Below are positions 1 through 5,754 of a stretch of DNA of 11,643 nucleotides, in pieces; position 1 is the first letter of the stretch; each line of letters opens with the position of its first letter. This stretch comes from an uncultured Nocardiaceae bacterium (GTDB lineage: Bacteria; Actinomycetota; Actinomycetes; Mycobacteriales; Mycobacteriaceae), in the NCBI GenBank assembly GCA_936936565.1, contig CAKZIX010000013.1, positions 1-11,643 of the forward strand. The letters are read 5' to 3'. Below the pieces are notes generated by a model. The model saw only the letters and a list, made by a program, of their open reading frames with translations, was not told the origin of the DNA and did not search any database. The translations under genes were made by a program, and so were the position numbers.

Positions 1-210
1 GCTGAGTGAAGTGAGTGGCGCCATTCGTTCGGTGAGAGTGGGTGGCGGCTTTCGTCCGGCTGGCGCGTGGGTGGGTGCCGCCTTCGGTCCGCTGAATGGG
101 TGGGTGGTGCCATTCGTTCGGCTGAGCGAGTGGGCGGCACCGTTCGTCCGGCTGAGCGAGTGGGCGGCACCTTCCGTCCGGCTGAGCGAGTGAATGGCGC
201 CATCCATCCC
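1..210. repeat. Imperfect 30-bp tandem repeat array (about 7 units, truncated at left edge)
   Basis: Units begin GCTGAGCGAG or a variant and end near CGTTCGTCCG. Four successive units of exactly 30 bp lie at 91-120, 121-150, 151-180 and 181-210. The 121-150 and 151-180 units differ at only two or three bases. Three more diverged units (30, 28 and 32 bp) fill 1-90. The 30-bp period is a multiple of three, so two forward frames stay open across it, but TGA recurs in the third and I see no ribosome site or recognisable domain, so I do not call a gene. Bases 211-287, up to the HxlR stop codon, hold one decayed unit-like start and nothing else I can name. It could be an intergenic minisatellite or the repetitive end of an unseen neighbouring gene. 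Confidence 0.85.
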
Positions 211-287
211 GCTGGGCGATGTGGGTTCGCTGCGACAGGCGTGTCTGCGTGGGGGTGGCGGTTCGGTCGCTGCGGTGAGCACCTCGA

Positions 288-794
288 TCAGCGGGGCGCG
301 ACGACGTCCGGACGGTCTGCGGACATCGCGGACTCGTAGGCGGCGCGCAGGCGCTCGGCGGCGCTCGGTCCGTTGGTGACCGGCGGTGGCGCACCGAGGT
401 GCTCGGCGCGTAGTTCGTCCATCAGTTCGTTCCACAGGGGTGGCCCGCCGTCTTCGAGCAACTGGGCGCGCACCGCGAGTTCGTGGGTGGTCTCCCGATG
501 GCGCAGGCCCCAGGAGCCGAGGGCGACCATCACCGGCACGGTCTGGATGCCGGCTTCGGTGAGGCTGTAGCGGGCGCGCTGTCCGCGAACGGCGTCCTCG
601 CGCGTGAGCAATCCGGCCGCGATCAGCGCTTTCAGCCGCGAACTCAAGATGTTCGACGCGATGCCCTCCTGGTTGTGTTCGAGCAGTTCCCGGAAGTGGC
701 GCCGGCCGCCGAAGATCATGTCGCGCAACACGATGAGGTTCCACGAGTCGCCGAGCACTTCGATGGCCGCGTTGATCGCGCATCCGGATCGCAT
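288..794 (-). CDS. HxlR-family winged-helix transcriptional regulator
   Basis: The 168-residue protein begins MRSGCAINAAIEVLGDSW and continues with LIVLRDMIFGGRRHFRELL (about 20-38), SNILSSRLKALIAAGLL (48-63) and a YSLTEAG wing (77-82). This is the HxlR/MarR-like winged helix in its usual order. Cys5 sits where redox-sensing HxlR members such as B. subtilis YodB and HypR carry their reactive N-terminal cysteine, so an electrophile or oxidant sensor is possible (inference). A longer reading to 830 exists, but the ATG at 792-794 has an AGGAG site 7 nt upstream and gives the standard N-terminus; the extension would also be coded by the operator-like repeat. The tail after about residue 105 is longer than in minimal family members. 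It diverges from a RibD/DHFR-like reductase across a dyad, the usual arrangement of an HxlR repressor and its target. Family assignment is firm; ligand unknown. Confidence 0.92.
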   Translation of the reverse strand: MRSGCAINAAIEVLGDSWNLIVLRDMIFGGRRHFRELLEHNQEGIASNILSSRLKALIAAGLLTREDAVRGQRARYSLTEAGIQTVPVMVALGSWGLRHRETTHELAVRAQLLEDGGPPLWNELMDELRAEHLGAPPPVTNGPSAAERLRAAYESAMSADRPDVVAPR

Positions 795-807
795 CTCTTC
801 GCTCCTA

Positions 808-859
808 GTGGTTGCAATCTGCAATTGCATCCAGCATAGTGATTGCAGATCGCAACCAC
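808..859. promoter_or_regulatory. Inverted-repeat operator candidate between hxlR-type regulator and reductase
   Basis: The arms GTGGTTGCAATCTGCAAT (808-825) and ATTGCAGATCGCAACCAC (842-859) are inverted copies matching at 17 of 18 positions across a 16-nt spacer. Each arm also contains a smaller TTGCA-N3-TGCAA type dyad (the right one with one mismatch), and TGCAATTGCA (820-829) is a perfect palindrome. Two dimer sites facing each other between divergent genes suit HxlR binding and autoregulation. Function is inferred from position and symmetry. Confidence 0.75.
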
Positions 860-876
860 CAGAGGAGGCTCGGAAT

Positions 877-1518
877 ATGTCCCGCGTTCGTGTTCACAAT
901 TTCGCCATCTCGCTCGACGGATTCGGCACCGGAGACGGGCAGAGCGCCGATGCGCCGTTCGGTCATGCCGGAGAGCGCCTGCACGAGTGGTTCTTCCCCA
1001 CGCAGACGTTCAAGACGATGCTCGGCGACGGGGCCGGCAGCACCGGGGTGGACGATGCGATGGCCGGTGCCTGGGCCCCGAGCATCGGCGCAGAGATTAT
1101 GGGCCGCAACAAGTTCGGACCGCAGCGCGGTCCGTGGGAGAACCATGACTGGAAGGGCTGGTGGGGTCCGAACCCGCCGTTCCACACCCCGGTGTTCATC
1201 ATGACCCACCACCCGCGCCCGGCGGTGGAGATGGAGGGCGGCACTACCTTCCACTTCGTGGCGGGCACCCCGGAGGACGTGCTGGCACAGGCGCGCGAGG
1301 CGGCCGGCGGTCTGGACGTTCGCATCGGCGGCGGGCCCACCGTGGTGCGCGACTTCCTGGCGGCTGGCCTCGTCGACCACCTGCACGTCGTGATCGTGCC
1401 GATTGTCCTGGGCCGCGGTGTTCGTCTTTGGGACGACCTCGAAAGCCTCGAGCAGAGCTACAACATCGAAGCCGTGAGCACCCCCAGCGGCGTCACGCAT
1501 CTCACCTTTACGCGGTGA
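877..1518 (+). CDS. Dihydrofolate reductase/RibD C-terminal-like NADPH-dependent reductase
   Basis: 213 residues starting MSRVRVHNFAISLDGF, the typical first strand and SLDGF turn of RibD_C/DHFR-fold proteins. The middle has IGAEIMGRNKFGP (70-82), like the family's M-G-R cofactor-side motif. The end has IGGGPTVVRDFLAAGLVDHLH (150-170) followed by VVIVPIVLGRGVRLW, the classic RibD_C signature. The ATG at 877 is chosen because AGGAGG lies 8 nt upstream (863-868); the frame is open further upstream but only through the regulator's operator. Members of this stand-alone family are usually annotated 'dihydrofolate reductase family protein'; most have no proven substrate and are not the folate enzyme. 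Divergent pairing with the HxlR regulator suggests inducible expression, perhaps in response to reactive small molecules (inference). Confidence 0.9.
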   Translation: MSRVRVHNFAISLDGFGTGDGQSADAPFGHAGERLHEWFFPTQTFKTMLGDGAGSTGVDDAMAGAWAPSIGAEIMGRNKFGPQRGPWENHDWKGWWGPNPPFHTPVFIMTHHPRPAVEMEGGTTFHFVAGTPEDVLAQAREAAGGLDVRIGGGPTVVRDFLAAGLVDHLHVVIVPIVLGRGVRLWDDLESLEQSYNIEAVSTPSGVTHLTFTR

Positions 1519-1538
1519 TGCTGCCGCTTCGCACCCGA

Positions 1539-1580
1539 GTTATGTTCTCGCGCCGCCAATTGCGGGCGCGAGGTGATAAC
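1539..1580. terminator. Large dyad between convergent genes, possible bidirectional terminator
   Basis: CTCGCGCC (1547-1554) pairs perfectly with GGCGCGAG (1565-1572), and the same centre of symmetry (1559.5) extends to GTTAT (1539-1543) with ATAAC (1576-1580) and to the central CAATTG. It begins 20 nt after the reductase stop codon and lies downstream of both converging genes. There is no T-tract, as is common for mycobacterial terminators. The rest of 1519-1708 shows no gene; GGGCGCGAGG is repeated at 1564-1573 and 1582-1591. Confidence 0.45.
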
Positions 1581-1708
1581 CGGGCGCGAGGAGCAGCGAT
1601 GCGCGGTCGAGATCGGCGACGGGGCGCGGCGGCATCGGTGCGGGCACGCGCTCCGCAACCCCGGCGCCGTCAGGCCGGCGACGACCGGTGCAGGCCAGCG
1701 CGGCGCCG

Positions 1709-2503
1709 TCAGCTCGGCGCGGCCAGCTCCACGACGACGGGTGCGTGGTCACTGGCTCCGGCACCCGCGCGCTCCTCGCGATCGATGAACGCGCCCGTCG
1801 CCGTCACCTCGCGGCCGAGGATGAAATCGATGCGCATGCCGCGGTTCTTCGGAAAGCGCAGCCCCGTGTAGTCCCAGTAGGTGAACTCGCCGGGCGTGTA
1901 CGGGCGTACCAGATCGGAAAACCCTTGGGCGACAAACCCGTCGAATGCAGCGCGTTCCGGAGCGGACGTGTGGGTCTTGCCCACGAAGCGTTCGACGCTC
2001 CACACGTCGGCATCGGTGGGGGCGACGTTCCAGTCGCCGGCCAGCAGCGTCGGACCCGACCACGACGACGCGGCGGACCGCAGCGCGTCGAGCCAGTCCA
2101 GTTTGTACCGGTAGTGCGGGTCGGACAGGGCGCGGCCGTTGGGCACGTACAGGCTCCACACCCGCACCCCGCCGCACATCGCGCCCACGGCGCGGGCCTC
2201 CAGCACCGCGCCGAAGATGTCGAGGGTGTCTCCGGCGTTGCGGTCGAAGCTGGGCTGGCCGTCGAAATGCTCTGCGACGTCGGTGATTCCGACTCGGGAG
2301 GCGATGGCCACGCCGTTCCACTGGTTCAGCCCGACATGGGCGATCTCGTAGCCGAGCGCGTCGAACCGGTCGTAGGGAAAGTCGGTGTCGCGGCACTTGG
2401 TTTCCTGCAGGGCCAGCACGTCGACGTCGTGCCGATCCAGCCATGCGAGCACCCGATCCGCCCGCGTGCGAATCGAATTCACGTTCCAGGTGGCAACTTT
2501 CAC
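1709..2503 (-). CDS. xthA: Exodeoxyribonuclease III (AP endonuclease)
   Basis: This enzyme nicks DNA 5' of abasic sites and removes nucleotides 3'-5' in base excision repair. The 264-residue protein begins VKVATWNVNSIRTR, the ExoIII N-terminus, with metal-binding Asn7. It then shows LALQETK (Glu34), SLYVPNG, the catalytic GDWNVAP (Asp-x-Asn), the Trp-containing TYWDYTG, MRIDFIL and the terminal ASDHAPV (catalytic Asp-His). All active-site motifs of the endonuclease/exonuclease/phosphatase fold are present. The frame is open far upstream, but the GTG at 2501-2503 gives the expected N-terminus and overlaps the stop of the preceding GNAT gene by 4 nt (GTGA), implying translational coupling. It is the last gene of the def-GNAT-xthA operon, equivalent to M. 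tuberculosis Rv0427c. Confidence 0.95.
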   Translation of the reverse strand: MKVATWNVNSIRTRADRVLAWLDRHDVDVLALQETKCRDTDFPYDRFDALGYEIAHVGLNQWNGVAIASRVGITDVAEHFDGQPSFDRNAGDTLDIFGAVLEARAVGAMCGGVRVWSLYVPNGRALSDPHYRYKLDWLDALRSAASSWSGPTLLAGDWNVAPTDADVWSVERFVGKTHTSAPERAAFDGFVAQGFSDLVRPYTPGEFTYWDYTGLRFPKNRGMRIDFILGREVTATGAFIDREERAGAGASDHAPVVVELAAPS

Positions 2504-3405
2504 GGCATCGCGTACCGGTAGCGGTGATGCTCGACGAGCCCGAGCTCGGCGTACATCGCCAGTGCCGCCTCGTTGCCGGCCGACACCTGCAGGTAGGCGT
2601 GGGTGGCGCCGTGATCGCGGCCCCACCCGATCATGGACGCGCAGATCAGGGTGCCCAGTCCGCGGCGCCGATGTTCGGGCGCCACCTCGACGGCCGTCAG
2701 TCCCACCCATCGGCGATTGTCGGGCGCGGTGGTCACCGCGGCCCGGGCGATGGCCAGCGGCATGCCCGAGGGTCCGACCACGCCGAGTCGGCCGAAACCG
2801 ACAACCCCGTCCTGCACCGACGCCAGCACTTCGGCGGCGCCCCGCGGTGCGCTGCTGCCGCGGTGCCGGAACAGCCCGAGCCAGGCCGGGGCCGGCTCGG
2901 GGTCGACGATCACCATGGCGCGGCCCGGAGGCAGCGTCAGGGTGTCGATGTCGGCCGCCAGCACGATCACCTCGTCGACCGTGCGCCAGCCCGGTGGCAC
3001 GATCCCGATACGATCGGGGACAAGGACTTTCACCGGCAGGCCGCGGGCGTCGAACCAGCTGCGCACGGCGTCGAAAACGTCGATGGTGGCCGATTCGGCA
3101 AGCGGCACCGCGCAATTGGCGCGGCTGGTGAATCCGTGTCCGGCACGCAGCAGCCAGCCGTCGATCCACTCCCGCTGCACGCCGGGCCAGCCGTCGGCCG
3201 CGGCATACTCCAGCGCGCGGATGTCGCGGGTGCGAATCGTCATGGGCGGCACCGCTTTCAGCGCGACGACGGCGTCCCGCTCGATGTGCACCGCGGTCCC
3301 GTCGGCGCGGCGCACCAGTAGGGGGTCGTCCGCCTCCAGCATGCCGATGACGTCGGTGAGCTGACCGGACGGCAGCCGGTAGCGGACCACGACACGCTCG
3401 GCCAT
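2500..3405 (-). CDS. GNAT-family N-acetyltransferase (Rv0428c-like)
   Basis: 301 residues. A small N-terminal strand-rich module (about 1-58) resembles, from memory, the SH3/Tudor-like domain described for Rv0428c relatives. A middle region (about 60-190) is followed by a C-terminal GNAT domain: VGLTAVEVAPEHRRRGLGTLICASM (about 234-258), where RRRGLG (246-251) is the acetyl-CoA pyrophosphate loop, then HAYLQVSAGNEAALAMYAELGL (269-290), the standard motif B. The acceptor is not evident; the M. tuberculosis relative has been reported as a protein/histone acetyltransferase, which I cannot verify here. The start ATG (3403-3405) shares one base with the deformylase stop (TGATG), so the two are coupled, and its own stop overlaps xthA. 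Operon membership with deformylase would fit co- or post-translational protein modification, but that is conjecture. Confidence 0.9.
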   Translation of the reverse strand: MAERVVVRYRLPSGQLTDVIGMLEADDPLLVRRADGTAVHIERDAVVALKAVPPMTIRTRDIRALEYAAADGWPGVQREWIDGWLLRAGHGFTSRANCAVPLAESATIDVFDAVRSWFDARGLPVKVLVPDRIGIVPPGWRTVDEVIVLAADIDTLTLPPGRAMVIVDPEPAPAWLGLFRHRGSSAPRGAAEVLASVQDGVVGFGRLGVVGPSGMPLAIARAAVTTAPDNRRWVGLTAVEVAPEHRRRGLGTLICASMIGWGRDHGATHAYLQVSAGNEAALAMYAELGLVEHHRYRYAMP

Positions 3406-3986
3406 CAGTCCTCGTCGTGGCCGAACGGGTCTGCCACGGTGCCCGGCAGCCAGCTCAAACCCGGTACGCCCCAACCGTTGCGCTTGATCGCCTTCTTGGC
3501 GGCGCGCGCGTTGCGGCCGATCAGCACGTCGACGTAGAGAAACCCGTCCAGGTGCCCCACCTCGTGCTGCAGCATCCGCGCGAAGAAGCCTTTGCCCTCC
3601 ACCACAACAGGATTGCCGTGCTCGTCGGTGCCGGTGACCTTCGCCCAGTCGGCGCGGCCGGTCGGAAACTGTTCACCGGGAACGGAAAGGCAGCCCTCGT
3701 AGTCCTCGTCGGGATCGGGCATGGTCTCCGGAATCGCGGAGGTTTCCGGCACCGGATTGATCACGGCGCCGCGCCGGCGGGTGCCGTCCTCGTCGGGGCA
3801 GTCGTAGACGAAAAGCCGCAGGCCGACGCCGACCTGATTGGCCGCCAGCCCGACTCCGTTCGCCTCGTCGAGCGTGGCGTACATGTCGGCGATAAGCTCG
3901 CTGAGTTCGTCGGGGGCACCCGTCACGGTCGCTGTCGGGGTATGCAGCACCGGGTCGCCGACGATGCGAATGGGAAGAACGGCCAT
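3405..3986 (-). CDS. def: Peptide deformylase
   Basis: It removes the formyl group from the initiator methionine of nascent proteins using a bound divalent metal (Fe2+ or Zn2+). All three signature motifs are present in the 193-residue protein: GVGLAANQ (44-51), EGCLS (97-101) with metal ligand Cys99, and QHEVGHLDG (140-148) with metal ligands His141 and His145 and catalytic Glu142. An insertion between motifs 1 and 2 (PDEDGTRRRG, ETMPDPDED) and the extended C-terminal tail are typical of mycobacterial Def. The ATG at 3984-3986 gives the expected MAVLPIRIVGDPVLH start. It has no Shine-Dalgarno, but a TACTCT box lies 8 nt upstream, which suits a leaderless transcript. It heads the def-GNAT-xthA operon. 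Confidence 0.96.
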   Translation of the reverse strand: MAVLPIRIVGDPVLHTPTATVTGAPDELSELIADMYATLDEANGVGLAANQVGVGLRLFVYDCPDEDGTRRRGAVINPVPETSAIPETMPDPDEDYEGCLSVPGEQFPTGRADWAKVTGTDEHGNPVVVEGKGFFARMLQHEVGHLDGFLYVDVLIGRNARAAKKAIKRNGWGVPGLSWLPGTVADPFGHDED

Positions 3987-3994
3987 GACGGACA

Positions 3995-4000
3995 AGAGTA
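3995..4000 (-). promoter_or_regulatory. Candidate -10 element for leaderless def operon transcript
   Basis: On the minus strand TACTCT fits the actinobacterial TANNNT -10 consensus. It ends 8 nt before the def ATG, so transcription would begin at or next to the start codon. The lack of a ribosome binding site agrees with this. No clear -35 is visible. Inference only. Confidence 0.4.
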
Positions 4001-4007
4001 TCGGGTC

Positions 4008-4100
4008 GGTTCGCGCGCCCGCGTGATCTGGACTGAGGAGCGTCTTGCGAGCGCAGCGAGCGCGACGAGGGAAGATCACGCGACGGCAGGCGCGCGAACC
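4008..4100. repeat. Long REP-like inverted repeat in def/DUF3263 intergenic region
   Basis: The left arm is GGTTCGCGCGCC (4008-4019) plus CGCGTGATCT (4020-4029). The right arm is AGATCACGCG (4073-4082), a 6-nt insertion (4083-4088), then GGCGCGCGAACC (4089-4100). Both segments are perfect inverted copies, giving 22 pairs with one bulge. The 43-nt middle contains GCGAGC twice (4047-4052, 4056-4061) in the phrase GCGAGCGCAGCGAGCGCGA, of a kind I associate with dispersed intergenic repeats in actinobacteria. It could be an extragenic palindromic element or a structured 5' region; no protein is encoded. Confidence 0.75.
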
Positions 4101-4101
4101 C

Positions 4102-4120
4102 GCGGCGGCGCAGCCGCCGC
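4102..4120. repeat. Perfect GC hairpin (8-bp stem, 3-nt loop)
   Basis: GCGGCGGC (4102-4109) and GCCGCCGC (4113-4120) flank the loop GCA. It directly abuts the long inverted repeat and lies upstream of the DUF3263 gene. No T-tract follows. It may be part of the same mobile or structural element. Confidence 0.6.
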
Positions 4121-4184
4121 CATCGGACACTGACACGCCCATTCGATGCCGAAGCGGCAGGGGCGGTTCGTGATTGAATGATCA

Positions 4185-4208
4185 CTGAACAACAGCGCTG
4201 TAATTCAG
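4185..4208. promoter_or_regulatory. 24-bp dyad upstream of DUF3263 gene, candidate operator
   Basis: CTGAA (4185-4189), the palindrome ACAGCGCTGT (4192-4201) and TTCAG (4204-4208) share one centre; 20 of 24 bases are symmetrical. It ends 19 nt before the start codon, and overlaps promoter-like sequence (TTGAAT at 4174, TGTAAT at 4199, spacing rather long at 19 nt). It suits a dimeric repressor or autoregulation by the downstream gene. Inferred from symmetry and location. Confidence 0.5.
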
Positions 4209-4227
4209 CGTCTTTGGAGGGAGCGAG

Positions 4228-4539
4228 ATGGACAGCGCAGCAGCGCGGAACCCGAATCAGGTGGGCGCGGCCAGCGAGCGCGGCGAGGACGGCCTGACCC
4301 GTCGCGAACACGAAATCCTCTCCTTCGAGCGGCAATGGTGGAAGTACGCCGGTGCCAAGGAAGAGGCCATCAAGGAACTGTTCGGGATGTCGGCCACGCG
4401 GTACTACCAAGTGCTGAACGCGCTCGTCGACCGTCCCGAGGCGCTCGCCGCCGATCCGATGCTGGTCAAGCGGTTGCGCCGGCTGCGCGCCAGCCGGCAG
4501 AAGCAGCGCGCGGCACGCCGGCTCGGTTTCGAGGTCTAA
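4228..4539 (+). CDS. DUF3263 family protein (Rv0430-like), putative small DNA-binding protein
   Basis: 103 residues with the characteristic LTRREHEILSFERQWWKYAGAKEEAIKELF stretch (about 23-52) and MSATRYYQVLNALVDRP (54-70). EEAIKELFGMSATRYYQVLNAL reads like a helix-turn-helix. The C-terminus is strongly basic (KRLRRLRASRQKQRAARRL, 81-99), consistent with nucleic-acid binding. The exact role is unknown. The ATG at 4228 has GGAGGGAG about 6-10 nt upstream. The next gene starts 11 nt after the stop, so the two are probably cotranscribed, as in M. tuberculosis Rv0430-Rv0431. A symmetrical 24-bp site lies directly upstream and could be its own binding site (speculation). Confidence 0.88.
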   Translation: MDSAAARNPNQVGAASERGEDGLTRREHEILSFERQWWKYAGAKEEAIKELFGMSATRYYQVLNALVDRPEALAADPMLVKRLRRLRASRQKQRAARRLGFEV

Positions 4540-4550
4540 AGTCCTTCTTC

Positions 4551-5063
4551 GTGAGCACTCCGGAGCCGAGTGAGGACAAGTCACCCCGGCAGCAGCCCGC
4601 GGGGCTGCCGCTGCGCGCGCTCGCCATGGTGCTCATCTCGCTGTCGATCCTGTTCGCCGGGATCGGCGCGTTTTCGTTGACCCGCTCGTCGGCCGACGAG
4701 ACCGCCGCACCCGATGTGGAAACGACGACCACCACCACGCCGCCCGCGCCGGCCACGACGACCACCACGACGCCCGCCGCGCCCGACAAGTCCGTCCCGG
4801 TGCGCGTGTTCAACAACACACAGATCCAGGGTCTGGCCGCACGCACCGCCGCCAAGCTCACCGAAAACGGCTGGACAATCGCCGAAACCGGCAACTTTCA
4901 GGATCCGCCCGTTCCGAAAACCACGGTGTACTACGGCAACTCGCCGAACGAGAAGTCCGCGGCCGCCGCCATCGCGGCATTGCTCGGGTGCAACTCCGAG
5001 CAGCGCATCCCGCCGCTGGCAGACCGGCCACCCGGAGTGATCGTCGTGGTGACCTCGGAATAA
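4551..5063 (+). CDS. virR: LytR C-terminal-domain membrane protein (VirR/Rv0431-like)
   Basis: 170 residues from a GTG start 11 nt after the DUF3263 stop. The order is a short charged N-terminus (1-21), one membrane segment (about 22-43, LRALAMVLISLSILFAGIGAFSL), a Thr/Pro/Ala linker with two runs of threonines (57-79), and a LytR_C domain (82-168) starting VPVRVFNNTQIQGLAARTAAKL and ending PGVIVVVTSE. Topology would place the LytR_C domain outside the membrane. By synteny and architecture it matches M. tuberculosis Rv0431, known as VirR, linked to restraint of membrane vesicle release and cell-wall organisation. The LytR-CpsA-Psr catalytic domain is absent, so it is not a cell-wall ligase. 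The frame is open upstream inside the DUF3263 gene, but only this start gives a sensible protein. No clear Shine-Dalgarno is visible. Confidence 0.85.
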   Translation: MSTPEPSEDKSPRQQPAGLPLRALAMVLISLSILFAGIGAFSLTRSSADETAAPDVETTTTTTPPAPATTTTTTPAAPDKSVPVRVFNNTQIQGLAARTAAKLTENGWTIAETGNFQDPPVPKTTVYYGNSPNEKSAAAAIAALLGCNSEQRIPPLADRPPGVIVVVTSE

Positions 5064-5087
5064 GATCGCAGCGATCTGCCGCGATCT
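5063..5087. promoter_or_regulatory. Three GCGATCT half-sites upstream of sodC
   Basis: AGATCGC-A-GCGATCT (5063-5077) is a perfect inverted repeat around one base, and a third copy GCGATCTG (5081-5088) repeats the second (5071-5078) at 10-bp spacing, one helical turn. A one-base loop cannot form an RNA hairpin, so a DNA-level protein site is more likely. It overlaps the stop of the preceding gene and sits 25 nt before sodC. Confidence 0.45.
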
Positions 5088-5112
5088 GACAGTCACCGCA
5101 AAGGAGCTCGTG

Positions 5113-5754
5113 ATGGCCACCAAACTCTGGCGTTCCGCGATGCCGCTGGCCGCGATTGCGGCTCTCGGTCTGACGGCGTGCACCCACAGCCAGGAGCCGA
5201 GTGACGTCAAGGGCACCACGCCGCCGGTGTGGACCGAGCAGTCGGGCGCCAAGCCCACCGACAGTCACGGTGCCGGCAGCGACAGCCACGGCGCGGGCGG
5301 CCACGAACTGAAGGGCGAGCTGAAGGACGCGAGCGGCCGGTCGGTCGGCACCGTCTCGGTCAGCGAGTCCGGCGGCCACGTCCAGATCAAGGTGTCCGCG
5401 CGCGGTCTCACGCCCGGGTTCCACGGCTTCCACGTGCACCAGACCGGCAAGTGTGAGGGCGACTTCGCTTCCGCCGGTGGGCATTTCCAGAAGGGCGCCC
5501 CCGACGTGCACCCGGCCACCGGCGATCTCACCTCGCTGCAGGTCCGCAAGGACGGTTCCGCCGAGCTGGTCACCACGGCCGACGCGTTCACCCTCGAAGA
5601 CATCGAGAACCACGGCGAGGGCCGGGCGTTCGTCGTGCACGCGGCTGCCGACAACTTCGGCAACATCCCGAATCGCTACGCGCCCGCCCCGGACCAGCAG
5701 ACGCTGTCCACCGGCGATGCCGGCGGGCGCGTTGCCTGCGCCGTCGTCAAGTAG
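5113..5754 (+). CDS. sodC: Lipoprotein Cu(/Zn) superoxide dismutase, zinc site degenerate
   Basis: It converts extracytoplasmic superoxide to peroxide and oxygen. The 213-residue precursor has a lipoprotein signal (MATKLWRSAMPLAAIAALGLTAC) with lipobox LTAC and lipidated Cys23, then a His/Gly/Ser-rich spacer to about residue 64. The SodC domain follows: GFHGFHVH with copper ligands His107 and His109, bridging His124 (GGHF), His176 (VVHAAADNFGN), the disulfide pair Cys114/Cys209 and active-site Arg206 (RVAC). The usual zinc motif H-x-G-D-L is ATGDL here, so that histidine is Ala135 while Asp138 remains; M. tuberculosis SodC, described as a copper-only enzyme, shows the same change as I recall it. 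AAGGAG lies 6 nt before the ATG at 5113; an adjacent GTG at 5110 would be too close. The stop directly abuts the next gene. Confidence 0.93.
   Translation: MATKLWRSAMPLAAIAALGLTACTHSQEPSDVKGTTPPVWTEQSGAKPTDSHGAGSDSHGAGGHELKGELKDASGRSVGTVSVSESGGHVQIKVSARGLTPGFHGFHVHQTGKCEGDFASAGGHFQKGAPDVHPATGDLTSLQVRKDGSAELVTTADAFTLEDIENHGEGRAFVVHAAADNFGNIPNRYAPAPDQQTLSTGDAGGRVACAVVK

Noticed and set aside
1..210. A CRISPR array.
   Set aside because: Units are contiguous and imperfect, with no unique spacers between repeats and no cas genes in the window.
11..339. Repetitive small proteins encoded by the left-edge repeat.
   Set aside because: Two frames are open only because the period is a multiple of three; there is no ribosome site or domain.
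1519..1708. A small gene between the reductase and xthA.
   Set aside because: Short open frames exist on both strands but lack plausible starts and overlap a large dyad; none resembles a protein family.
1709..3169. A 486-codon minus-strand open frame suggesting an N-terminally extended xthA.
   Set aside because: Everything before the GTG at 2503 overlaps the GNAT gene out of frame and has arginine-rich, shadow-like composition. Conserved ExoIII sequence starts exactly at the GTG.
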